NCBI GenBank assembly: GCA_009784765.1
Contig: WQXP01000071.1
Location: forward strand, 1 to 6,400
Direction of reading: 5' to 3'
DNA: 6,400 nt
Source: Oscillospiraceae bacterium
Lineage (GTDB): Bacteria; Bacillota; Clostridia; Oscillospirales; Ruminococcaceae
Both the position numbers and the translations under genes were made by a program. The notes under the pieces are model-generated. The model saw only the letters and a program-made list of their open reading frames with translations. It did not search any database and was not told the origin of the DNA. The number at the start of each line of letters is the position of its first letter. Position 1 is the stretch's first letter. Below, piece by piece: positions 1 to 6,280 of the stretch.

Positions 1-2214
1 CCTGCGCTTATTTCTTATATAAGAAGCGGCTTTGTTCGCGTTTCGCCGAGTGTTGAAGAGTTGGTTTCTGACTTCGCTCGCCTGCGGCTCGCTGCGCGTC
101 GTCGGGCAAAGCCCGACTTCCTTGCCACCATGTTCGAAAGCGGAATGCGCTACTCATTCAACGACAGCAAACTCACAATCAGGCTGTCTAAGCGGAGCAT
201 GGATTTGCTTGAGCGGACGGCGTTTACCTATGCACTCAAACGCCGTGAGTGGAAAAGCCCTTTTCCTGCCTCAAGCGAGGAATTAGCGGGGGTTGAACCT
301 CTGCGAAATGCGATTGTCGCTCCGCTGATTGCTCTGCGAAAAGCTTGCACGAATACCACGGGTGATAAAATCACCGAGGCTTTGTGTGGGTTTTTGCTCG
401 ACACTATGCACCTGCACAGGACTGTTTTTACGCTGTGCCAATCGGGAAACAGGCGCAAGGAAGCCGCGCTTTGCCCGACGACGCGCAGCGAGCCGCAGGC
501 GAGCGAAGTCGCAAGAGAATTTCGTCAATTATGGGACGCGCTGATTGACGTGTTTGAGTCGCTTCACGTTGCGCTTAAAGACGTTTCTGTTACCCTAAGC
601 GAGTATATCGAGATTCTGCGCGGAGTCTGCGGCAGTGTAAACATCGCGAAACCGCCGCAAGTGTTAGACTGTGTCGCGGTCGGTGATTTGGAACGCAGCC
701 GCTTTGAGGGATTAGGAATACGCGCCGCTTTCATTATGGGTGCAAAAGCAGGAGCATTCCCGCGCAGTGCCGCCGGTATCGGGGGGGCGGATTCTTGCTT
801 TTCGGGGCGTGATATAGAAGAACTCGGCGAACACGGAATGGAAATCACCGAGCAGTTACAGGGAAGATACTTCTTTGAACAAATGCTTGTAGATAAAGCA
901 CTCTCCCTTCCAAGCGAGGTGTTGTACTTATCCGCGCCGCTAAGTGATGCGGCGTGGCGGGAACTTTCCCCTTCTCCTGTGTTTGAGGAACTCAAAGAGA
1001 AGCATAAAGTCGAAATCCATAATGTGGCAGAGCTTCCGGTGAAATCGATGCAGTATGCGCCTGTCGCGATGCAAAGCGGTGAGCATACACTCACCCCCGA
1101 AACGGCGCAGAAGCTGTTCGCCTTTGACAAGCTGAAACTATCGCCCACGGCTGTCGAGGCGATGATGAGTTGCCGCTTCATGTATCTGTGCAGATTTGCC
1201 CTTGGTTTGCGGACCCCTGTTGCACTCAACGACGAAGAACCGATTGCCCTTGAGCGCGGAAAAATCATACATTATTGCTTAGAGGCGGCCTTGCGCGAGG
1301 GGTGGCTTTTAGAAGGAGGCGGCGACGCTGTCTTAACGGCACGAGTGCGTGATTGTATCCGCAAGTATCGCAGCCTTGCGATTCCATACGAGTTCGCACA
1401 GACGCGGCGGCAGGAGTATCTGCTCATGAGTTTCGCGGCGGGAATAGTCCGCTTATTACGCAACAGCCATGAAGTGCTGATGCACAGCGGCTTCCGTCAG
1501 AGTGCTTTCGAAAAACGCATAGATGCAGATTTAGGACAGGGCGTTCGCCTTAACGGCGTAATTGACCGCATTGATACGCACACGCATGGGGGGGAGGATT
1601 ATATATGTGTGATTGACTACAAGACAGGCAGAACCAAGTTAGATTTGGCTGAGGCTTGTTATGGGCTTAATTTGCAGATGCTCCTGTATTTGTTCGCTCT
1701 TGAAGGGCAAGGCAAGGAAGTCGGGCTTCGCCCGACGACGCACAGCGAGCCGCAGGCGAGCAGAGTCGGTGCCAAACCCGCCGCCGCTTATTATGTGCAA
1801 GCGGACGGACTGCGGACGGAAAAGAGCGTTCTTCTGCCGAATGCGGCCGGGGAAGCCCGCGAAAAAAACTGGCTCAAGGCGCATAAACCTGCGGGAATAG
1901 TCCTGCGCGATAATCCTGTATATGAAGAGTTTTCGTTGTGGGAAGCCGGGTTTCGGCAAAAGACAAATATGAAGAGCGGGTTTATCAGCACACTCACCCC
2001 TGCTGCTTATGAGCGGCTCAAGACGCATTGTATTTCGCAAATCGCCGAGCGTAGGGAATCAATCGCGCTTGGGAATGTTTCCGCTGTTCCTGTGGTTTCG
2101 GACAAAATAAGCGAAAGAAAAGCCTGCGATTATTGTGAGTTCGGCGCGGTTTGCGGCAAGTCTTCCGAAGAAGTTATTGACAGAATGCGCGTTAAGGAGG
2201 TGTTTGACAGTTGA
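1..2214 (+). CDS. addB: AddB, ATP-dependent helicase/nuclease subunit B (5' end outside window)
   Basis: AddB is the second subunit of the AddAB helicase-nuclease, which resects double-strand breaks and prepares 3' tails for RecA. The frame is open from base 1, so the N-terminal part is missing; 737 codons are visible against about 1,166 in B. subtilis AddB. The C-terminal RecB-like nuclease is complete. Window residue numbers count from base 1: His424 in LERGKIIHY, Asp522 in GVIDRID, Asp539 and Lys541 in VIDYKTG, and Gln559 in GLNLQMLLY. The four iron-sulfur ligands are Cys391 (SCRFMYLC context) and Cys709, Cys712 and Cys718 (C-x2-C-x5-C near the end). Residues 1-20 and 67 onward (MDLLERTAF) fit the AddB segment usually read as YLKTG...LENYV. 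Three copies of a 56-bp repeat add about 19 residues each at residues 24-42, 152-170 and 571-589. The TGA stop overlaps the addA start, suggesting coupled translation. Family identity is firm; the tolerated insertions are inferred from remembered family sequences. Confidence 0.96.
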   Translation, partial: PALISYIRSGFVRVSPSVEELVSDFARLRLAARRRAKPDFLATMFESGMRYSFNDSKLTIRLSKRSMDLLERTAFTYALKRREWKSPFPASSEELAGVEPLRNAIVAPLIALRKACTNTTGDKITEALCGFLLDTMHLHRTVFTLCQSGNRRKEAALCPTTRSEPQASEVAREFRQLWDALIDVFESLHVALKDVSVTLSEYIEILRGVCGSVNIAKPPQVLDCVAVGDLERSRFEGLGIRAAFIMGAKAGAFPRSAAGIGGADSCFSGRDIEELGEHGMEITEQLQGRYFFEQMLVDKALSLPSEVLYLSAPLSDAAWRELSPSPVFEELKEKHKVEIHNVAELPVKSMQYAPVAMQSGEHTLTPETAQKLFAFDKLKLSPTAVEAMMSCRFMYLCRFALGLRTPVALNDEEPIALERGKIIHYCLEAALREGWLLEGGGDAVLTARVRDCIRKYRSLAIPYEFAQTRRQEYLLMSFAAGIVRLLRNSHEVLMHSGFRQSAFEKRIDADLGQGVRLNGVIDRIDTHTHGGEDYICVIDYKTGRTKLDLAEACYGLNLQMLLYLFALEGQGKEVGLRPTTHSEPQASRVGAKPAAAYYVQADGLRTEKSVLLPNAAGEAREKNWLKAHKPAGIVLRDNPVYEEFSLWEAGFRQKTNMKSGFISTLTPAAYERLKTHCISQIAERRESIALGNVSAVPVVSDKISERKACDYCEFGAVCGKSSEEVIDRMRVKEVFDS
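70..125 (+). repeat. 56-bp interspersed coding repeat, copy 1 (forward)
   Basis: This is a GC-rich (about 70%) block starting GACTTCGCTCG and ending GACTTCCTTGC, with the hexamer GACTTC at or near both ends. It contains the hairpin GTCGGGC-AAA-GCCCGAC (7-bp stem, positions 101-117; one base off either way does not matter). It reads in the addB frame as DFARLRLAARRRAKPDFL. The reverse complements of copies 2 and 3 match it at 54/56 and 52/56 positions, without indels. It sits between the SGFVRVSPSVEEL segment and MDLLERTAF, which are close together in ordinary AddB, together with about 25 further unexplained residues. No transposase is present, so this is a non-autonomous repeat. Confidence 0.9.
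455..510 (-). repeat. 56-bp interspersed coding repeat, copy 2 (reverse)
   Basis: This is the reverse complement of the block at 70-125 with 2 mismatches in 56. Read on the + strand in the addB frame it gives KEAALCPTTRSEPQASEV, a peptide unrelated to that of copy 1 because the element is inverted. The two mismatches fall in one arm of the internal hairpin and break the 7-bp stem. It lies directly before REFRQLWDALID, a helix recognisable in AddB proteins, so it appears to occupy a loop. Confidence 0.9.
1712..1767 (-). repeat. 56-bp interspersed coding repeat, copy 3 (reverse)
   Basis: This matches the reverse complement of the copy at 70-125 at 52 of 56 positions and has the same frame as copy 2, giving KEVGLRPTTHSEPQASRV. 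The hairpin GTCGGGC-TTC-GCCCGAC at 1720-1736 keeps a perfect 7-bp stem. The copy lies inside the nuclease domain between the GLNLQMLLYLFAL helix and the PAAAYYVQ strand, about 13 residues after the catalytic-region Gln, at a place where AddB proteins normally have a variable loop. Confidence 0.9.
2194..2200 (+). promoter_or_regulatory. Ribosome binding site of addA
   Basis: A perfect AAGGAGG lies inside the last codons of addB, 10 nt before the TTG at 2211. This decides the addA start: the frame has a TGA at 2205-2207, so no earlier start is possible, and the next in-frame TTG (2232) is 31 nt from the site. Confidence 0.85.
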
Positions 2215-2238
2215 CAGTTGACAATGAACAATTGACAG
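2204..2238 (+). repeat. 7-bp tandem repeat (TTGACAG-like, five units) at the addB/addA junction
   Basis: Units are TTGACAG (2204), TTGACAG (2211), TTGACAA (2218), TGAACAA (2225) and TTGACAG (2232). The second unit contains both the addB TGA stop (2212-2214) and the addA TTG start (2211-2213). The rest encodes the first residues of AddA, TVDNEQLTV, which precede the part that aligns with normal AddA starts. I recall similar heptamer strings in intergenic DNA of several bacterial groups, but that is unchecked here. Confidence 0.85.
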
Positions 2239-5200
2239 TTAGTGCAGGTGGAAAGTTTTCACTTACTGCAGAACAATTAAGGGCGGTTAATCACCCTACA
2301 AGCGGCGGAAAATCGGCTCTTGTTTCGGCGGCGGCAGGGAGCGGCAAAACCCGCGTTTTAGTCGAGCGTGTGGTGCGGCTTCTTGTGTCGGGCGAAGTTC
2401 GCGCCGACAAAATCGTGCTTGTTACTTTCACGCGCAAGGCCGCTGACGAAATGAAGGCGCGGTTAGAGAAAGCATTACAGGAACAAGCGGCTTTTGCGCC
2501 GATGAACACACACATTCGCCGTCAACTAATCCTCCTTGAAAGCGCGGCGATTACGACTATTAACTCCTTCTGTCTTGGGCTTCTGCGCGAAAATGCAGGA
2601 GAAGTTCTTGAACTTGCGGGGCTTGCCCCGGGTTTTCGGATTACTGATGAGGGGCAGGAACACAAACTTCTCATGAATAAAGCGATGGCGCAGGTTCTCG
2701 AGAAGTTTTATGAGGGGTCTGAAGCTGAGGTTGCGCCTGTAATCACATTCTTTGCAGGGAACGGTGGCGGTAAAGGCGACAGCGGGCTTCGTGCGGCAAT
2801 CCGGGAGCTGTATGACTATACCCGCACCCGCGTTGACGGAATGGGCGAATTAGAGCGAGCTTTCGACGATTGTGAGAGGGTGAAACGCGAGTACGTCCGA
2901 TTAGTTCGCAAGGACATTGACTGTGCTGTAGAAATATGCGGGGCTAATCTTGAGCTTGTCGAGTGTGACAGGGCTGTCGCGTTTTTGCGTGCGGAGTCAG
3001 ACTTCTTCAGCGATTTTGATTTTGAGGGCGGGGGTGGCGATTATCCTAAGGCTAATTCCCATACTTTTAAGGGGGTTGAGCCTGAAATCAAGGCGCAAAT
3101 CGCTGAAAACCGCGAGTTGCTGAAAGGGTTCAAGGAGGGGCTTCTTACGGCGGCGGCGTTAATCGCGGATTTGCCGAATGCTGTCGCTGCGCTTACGCCG
3201 ATTATACAAGTTTTGACGCGGCTTGTACGCCTCTATGGCGAGAAGTTCGCGGAGGTGAAGCGCGCCGCAAAAGTTATTGACTTTGCGGATACGGAGCAAC
3301 TCTGTTTACGCTTGCTGCAAAGCGGAAAAGTCAACCCGCGATATGAGCTGATTATAGTAGATGAGTTTCAGGATTCTAACTTCCTGCAGTATGAGCTTTT
3401 TCGCTTGCTTGACGGGGGGCGGGGGCGGCTGTTCTTGGTGGGGGACGTGAAGCAGTCAATTTATCGCTTTCGTGGCGCGGATTCTGCGGTGTTTGAGTAT
3501 GTGCAGGATTCGCCCTCTTACGAAACGCTGTATTTGTCGCGGAATTTTCGCTCTTGCGACCAAGTGGTGGAGAGCGTTAATGGGATTTTTGAGGAGGCTA
3601 TGCCTGTTCTTTATGACGAGAATGCAAGGCTTATTGCGGGAAAAGGGCTCAGCAAGGAAAGTTACCGCACGGAGCTTGTTATGCTCGATGAGGAGAGTTG
3701 TTCAGAGGCGGAATATATTGCGCGACGGATTGCGGAAATCACGCAGACAGGCGAGTTTTCTTACGGGGATATTGCTGTGCTTTCGCGGACGAAGGACTTC
3801 AGCGCGTTTGAGGCGGTGTTCCGCGAACACGGCATTCCGTGCGTCAGTGGGGGAACGGACGGTTATCTCAAGGCGTGGGAAGTGGGATTGGCCCTTGATT
3901 TGCTTGAGGTGATTAACAATCCTTATAATGATATGAGCTTGTTCAACATTATGATTTCGCCTGTGTTTGGCTTCACAGCAGAGGAAATTGCCGCTGCCCG
4001 CGTCGGGCGGCGCGATATTCCCCTGTATTCGGCGGTGATTGCCCGGGGGCGGGACAGGGCGTGTGCTTTTCGCGGAAAATTCACGGCTTTAGAGGCGACA
4101 ATCGCGCATTATCAGCGGGTTTCTGAGATTTCGCCCGTGTCTGAGCTGATTGCCTGCATTAACGGCGACGGTGTCTTCCGACCGCTAGTCACCGACCGCC
4201 ACACAAGCGCGAATGTCCGATTATTGCTGTATTACAGCGAACAATTTGCTTCAGGGAGTGCGGCTGATTCGGGGTTGTCGGCTTTTTTGCACTATATAGA
4301 ACAGCTCAAGAAAGCGAACCTTGTTCTCAGGCAAGCCAATGTCAACACTAATGCGGGGAACAGCGTTAGATTTATGAGTATTCATGCGTCAAAAGGGCTT
4401 GAGTTCCCTGTGTGTTTTGTTGCGAATACTCACAAAAATTACCTAAAAAAAGGCGGTGGCGCAGGCAGGGCAAGACCGCTTGTTTCCTTAAATGCGGCTG
4501 TGGGGATTGTTGCCGATTATTTTGATGAGGACAGCTTTTGCCGCATCAGGACACTGTTTTCTGACTACTGCGCCCGTTCGGAGGAGGAGCAGGATTCTCG
4601 CGAGGAAATGCGCAAACTCTATGTTGCTGCTACTCGTGCGGAGTGTAAGCTGATTTTTACCGGGGTTTTCGGGGGGGGTGAAATCCCCAAAAACAGCTAT
4701 GCAAGCCATATTGCTGACCATGTCGCTATTGTTCGCGATGTTCCTGAATTTCCTGAAATTCCCTCTGATTCGAGTAGGGGCGATACTGCCCCCGCCTTCG
4801 AGCTTGGTGAGTATTCACGCAGGGTTTTGCAGAGTATACCACGCAAAATGACTGCTACACAGGTGGGGGTTGCGTCGGAGTTCTCTAACCCTGAGGACGA
4901 GCCTGTGATTTTTCCGCGAAAACCCACTTTTTACAGCGTTAATGCCGCTTCAGGGCTTACGGGGAAGAAGCGCGGCGACGCATATCATAAGGCGATGGAG
5001 CTGATTGACTTCGCAAAAGGTGATTATACCTCACAATTGCGGGCTTTAGAGCCGCGATTCACCCCTCTTGAATTTAAGGCGATTCGGGCTGACGACATTG
5101 AAGTTTTTTTCACAAGCCAACTCGGGCGGCGGGCAGTCGCTTCGGGGAGAGTCGTGAAAGAATATAGGCTATATACCGAAGCAGAGCTATCGCAAATAGG

Positions 5201-5492
5201 GGTGGAAATACTAAAAATGCCCGTCGCGGAAAAGCCATTCATACAGGGAATTGCTGATATGTTTTTTTATGAAAAAACTGGTAACGAAGACGCGATTATC
5301 TTGGTTGACTATAAAACGAACCGAAATACTTCTTCCCAGAAATTGGCACATGATTATCGCGGGCAATTGGCTATATACAAGAAGGCGATTGAGGAAATGA
5401 CGGGCGTTCCCGTCGCCCAGTGCTGGTTATATCTTTTCGGGCAGAGGGGGGCTTCGGCGAATTATGGCGAAAATGGCGCAATATTGTTGTAA
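2211..5492 (+). CDS. addA: AddA, ATP-dependent helicase/nuclease subunit A
   Basis: AddA is the UvrD-like 3'-5' helicase plus nuclease subunit of AddAB, acting on double-strand DNA ends with AddB and responding to Chi. It has 1,093 residues, somewhat shorter than B. subtilis AddA (about 1,232). Helicase motifs in order: Walker A AAGSGKT 41-47; Ia VTFTRKAADEM 71-81; ITTINSF 114-120; Walker B LIIVDEFQD 380-388; III LVGDVKQSIYRFRG 409-422; IV LSRNFRS 442-448; V FMSIHASKGLEFP 721-733; VI LYVAATRAE 803-811. The C-terminal nuclease shows His926 (RGDAYHKAME), Asp1016 (QGIADMFFY), Asp1033 and Lys1035 (ILVDYKTN), and Gln1052/Tyr1056 (GQLAIY). All expected catalytic residues are present. The start is TTG, set by AAGGAGG 10 nt upstream, with a 4-nt overlap with addB, so it is translated from the addB message. 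About 14 N-terminal residues come from a heptamer repeat. An 8-G run lies at 4671-4678. Confidence 0.98.
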   Translation: MTVDNEQLTVSAGGKFSLTAEQLRAVNHPTSGGKSALVSAAAGSGKTRVLVERVVRLLVSGEVRADKIVLVTFTRKAADEMKARLEKALQEQAAFAPMNTHIRRQLILLESAAITTINSFCLGLLRENAGEVLELAGLAPGFRITDEGQEHKLLMNKAMAQVLEKFYEGSEAEVAPVITFFAGNGGGKGDSGLRAAIRELYDYTRTRVDGMGELERAFDDCERVKREYVRLVRKDIDCAVEICGANLELVECDRAVAFLRAESDFFSDFDFEGGGGDYPKANSHTFKGVEPEIKAQIAENRELLKGFKEGLLTAAALIADLPNAVAALTPIIQVLTRLVRLYGEKFAEVKRAAKVIDFADTEQLCLRLLQSGKVNPRYELIIVDEFQDSNFLQYELFRLLDGGRGRLFLVGDVKQSIYRFRGADSAVFEYVQDSPSYETLYLSRNFRSCDQVVESVNGIFEEAMPVLYDENARLIAGKGLSKESYRTELVMLDEESCSEAEYIARRIAEITQTGEFSYGDIAVLSRTKDFSAFEAVFREHGIPCVSGGTDGYLKAWEVGLALDLLEVINNPYNDMSLFNIMISPVFGFTAEEIAAARVGRRDIPLYSAVIARGRDRACAFRGKFTALEATIAHYQRVSEISPVSELIACINGDGVFRPLVTDRHTSANVRLLLYYSEQFASGSAADSGLSAFLHYIEQLKKANLVLRQANVNTNAGNSVRFMSIHASKGLEFPVCFVANTHKNYLKKGGGAGRARPLVSLNAAVGIVADYFDEDSFCRIRTLFSDYCARSEEEQDSREEMRKLYVAATRAECKLIFTGVFGGGEIPKNSYASHIADHVAIVRDVPEFPEIPSDSSRGDTAPAFELGEYSRRVLQSIPRKMTATQVGVASEFSNPEDEPVIFPRKPTFYSVNAASGLTGKKRGDAYHKAMELIDFAKGDYTSQLRALEPRFTPLEFKAIRADDIEVFFTSQLGRRAVASGRVVKEYRLYTEAELSQIGVEILKMPVAEKPFIQGIADMFFYEKTGNEDAIILVDYKTNRNTSSQKLAHDYRGQLAIYKKAIEEMTGVPVAQCWLYLFGQRGASANYGENGAILL

Positions 5493-5576
5493 TTTCGGAG
5501 GCTCCGTATACCATATATTGTGTTTTTGTGCATAATCACCAAAAAAAGGGGCGAAAACTTGGAATAATTGTACGCG
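5493..5576. other. Intergenic end of the addBA operon; no convincing terminator
   Basis: This is A/T-rich DNA after the addA stop. A short inverted repeat CGGAGGCTCCG (5496-5506) and an imperfect one, TTTTTGTG (5523-5530) with CACCAAAAA (5537-5545, one bulged C), are visible. Neither is a standard GC stem followed by a T run, so addA transcripts may end weakly here or read on into the S10 operon. I see no gene or RNA gene in it. Confidence 0.4.
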
Positions 5577-5623
5577 AAAATTTTGAAAAAGGTATTGCAA
5601 TTGTGGGGGAAATGTGGTATACT
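5577..5623 (+). promoter_or_regulatory. Strong sigma-A promoter with upstream A/T element for the S10 operon
   Basis: The -35 box is TTGCAA (5595-5600, 4 of 6 to consensus). A spacer of exactly 17 nt leads to TATACT (5618-5623, 5 of 6), preceded by TGG, giving an extended -10 (TGn). AAAATTTTGAAAAA at 5577-5590 lies about -53 to -40 from the likely start at about 5630 and resembles the UP element of rRNA and ribosomal protein promoters. Position before rpsJ and all spacings agree. Transcription probably begins at the A/G around 5629-5631. Confidence 0.85.
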
Positions 5624-5629
5624 ATTTTT

Positions 5630-5792
5630 TGTGCCTTGGTGGAAGTTAGATATAAAGCGAAATTTCGACGGCTGAGGTGCAATGAAATGAAACACACGGC
5701 GGTGTGTAATCCGAGGGCCGGTTTCGGCGGCTTATTCGAGGGGTAAAATTCTTTGAAAATTTTGTAAAGTGTAAAAGGAGCGAAAGCGCGAT
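5630..5792 (+). promoter_or_regulatory. Leader of the S10 operon transcript
   Basis: About 160 nt separate the inferred transcription start from rpsJ, long enough for a regulatory leader. Visible structure: ACACAC-GGCG-GTGTGT (5692-5707, 6-bp stem), then GCCG-GTTT-CGGC (5717-5728), then an A/T inverted repeat AAAATT (5745-5750) with AATTTT (5758-5763). A 19-codon frame runs from ATG 5687 to TAA 5746 behind GAGG at 5674-5677. Ribosomal operons often have leaders bound by one of their proteins (L4 in the S10 operon of some bacteria), but I do not recognise a known leader family and the regulatory role is inference. Confidence 0.4.
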
Positions 5793-6104
5793 ATGGCAGT
5801 AAAAGAAAAAGTAAGAATCAAAGTGAAGGGCTATGAACACAGCCTTGTTGATGCAGCGGCGGCTAAAATTATCGAAACTGCCAAAAGGAGCGGCTCTCGT
5901 GTGGCGGGTCCTATTCCTCTGCCCACGGACAAAGAAATCATCACCATTCTCCGCGCTGTTCATAAGTATAAGGACAGCCGCGAGCAATTCGAACTCAAAA
6001 CCCACAAGCGTCTTATTGACGTTATTCGCCCCACCAACAAGACTGTCGAGGCTCTGCAAGGGTTGGAACTTCCCGCAGGTGTTGATATTTCGATGGAGTT
6101 TTAG
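5793..6104 (+). CDS. rpsJ: 30S ribosomal protein S10 (NusE)
   Basis: This is complete S10 of 103 residues, the same length as E. coli S10. It is part of the 30S head and, as NusE, also takes part in transcription antitermination with NusB. Recognisable stretches: [14 protein letters not shown] near the start, IIETAKRSG 26-34, the signature GPIPLPT 39-45, [13 protein letters not shown] 55-67, THKRLIDV 70-77 and LPAGVDIS 93-100. The ATG has AAAGGAG at 5774-5780, with a slightly long 12-nt spacer. It is the first gene of the S10 operon, behind its own promoter, with rplC next on the same strand. The stop is TAG at 6102-6104. Nothing in the protein is odd. Confidence 0.99.
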   Translation: MAVKEKVRIKVKGYEHSLVDAAAAKIIETAKRSGSRVAGPIPLPTDKEIITILRAVHKYKDSREQFELKTHKRLIDVIRPTNKTVEALQGLELPAGVDISMEF

Positions 6105-6154
6105 GGAAGGTTGACGATTTTATAACGAGTGTCGCGGAAGTTGAAGAGGTTGAA

Positions 6155-6268
6155 GTGCGTGCAAGGTCAAGGGAAACTTCGGTTTATGTGAACATGAAAG
6201 AAGAAATCGAGTTGCTTCTGAAACCGCGCCACTTTAACACAGTTAAGTTGGCAATCGCCAACCAATGA
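6155..6268 (+). CDS. Possible 37-residue protein between rpsJ and rplC (unrecognised)
   Basis: The only stop-free frame crossing the rpsJ-rplC gap runs from 6086 to the TGA at 6266-6268 (61 codons). It has no ATG, GTG or TTG start until GTG at 6155, which has AAGAGG (6144-6149) 5 nt before it. This would give 37 residues starting [20 protein letters not shown] and ending TVKLAIANQ. Codons favour G or A in first position, as in real genes, including those before the GTG. I do not recognise the sequence and see no membrane segment or signal peptide. The stop is 12 nt before rplC. A 61-codon open stretch can easily occur by chance, so this is a candidate only; it could also be a gene remnant. 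Confidence 0.25.
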   Translation: MRARSRETSVYVNMKEEIELLLKPRHFNTVKLAIANQ

Positions 6269-6274
6269 TTGGAG
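6247..6274 (+). promoter_or_regulatory. Two small hairpins at the rplC ribosome binding site
   Basis: GTTGGC-AATC-GCCAAC (6247-6262) is a perfect 6-bp stem. Immediately after it, CCAA-TGA-TTGG (6262-6272) pairs part of the rplC ribosome binding site TTGGAG (6269-6274), leaving the TGA of the upstream open frame in the loop. The second stem has only 4 pairs and is weak alone; the two may stack. A translation-coupling role is inference. Confidence 0.35.
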
Positions 6275-6280
6275 AAGAAA

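Noticed and set aside
564..1268. 234-codon open frame on the - strand inside addB
   Set aside because: It is fully antisense to AddB sequence with clear family motifs, has no recognisable protein character, and is best explained by codon bias.
70..1767. CRISPR array
   Set aside because: Copies are 330 to 1,200 bp apart, in mixed orientation and within a coding frame; spacers are not regular.
2204..2237. Perfect TTGACA -35 boxes in the heptamer array
   Set aside because: No acceptable -10 hexamer lies 16-18 nt downstream of the units I checked (2218 and 2232); the matches come from the repeat unit.
3472..3912. 146-codon open frame on the + strand inside addA
   Set aside because: It is in another frame across AddA helicase motif IV and following sequence; it is Arg/Cys-rich, typical of an out-of-frame shadow.
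5523..5545. Intrinsic terminator after addA
   Set aside because: The stem is mostly A/T with a bulge, and the T run precedes rather than follows it.
5420..5746. 108-codon frame crossing the addA end and the S10 promoter
   Set aside because: It begins inside addA and reads through promoter elements; only its last 19 codons have a separate start signal, treated as a weak candidate.
5646..6059. 137-codon open frame on the - strand
   Set aside because: It lies opposite rpsJ and its leader; the + strand product is certain S10 and the - strand peptide is unrecognisable.
6099..6107. Programmed frameshift at the rpsJ end (GAGTTTTAG) into the downstream frame
   Set aside because: A +1 slip on TTT is easy but enters a frame that stops at once; the -1 slip needed for the open frame has a poor re-pairing (TTT to GTT) and S10 ends normally at the TAG.
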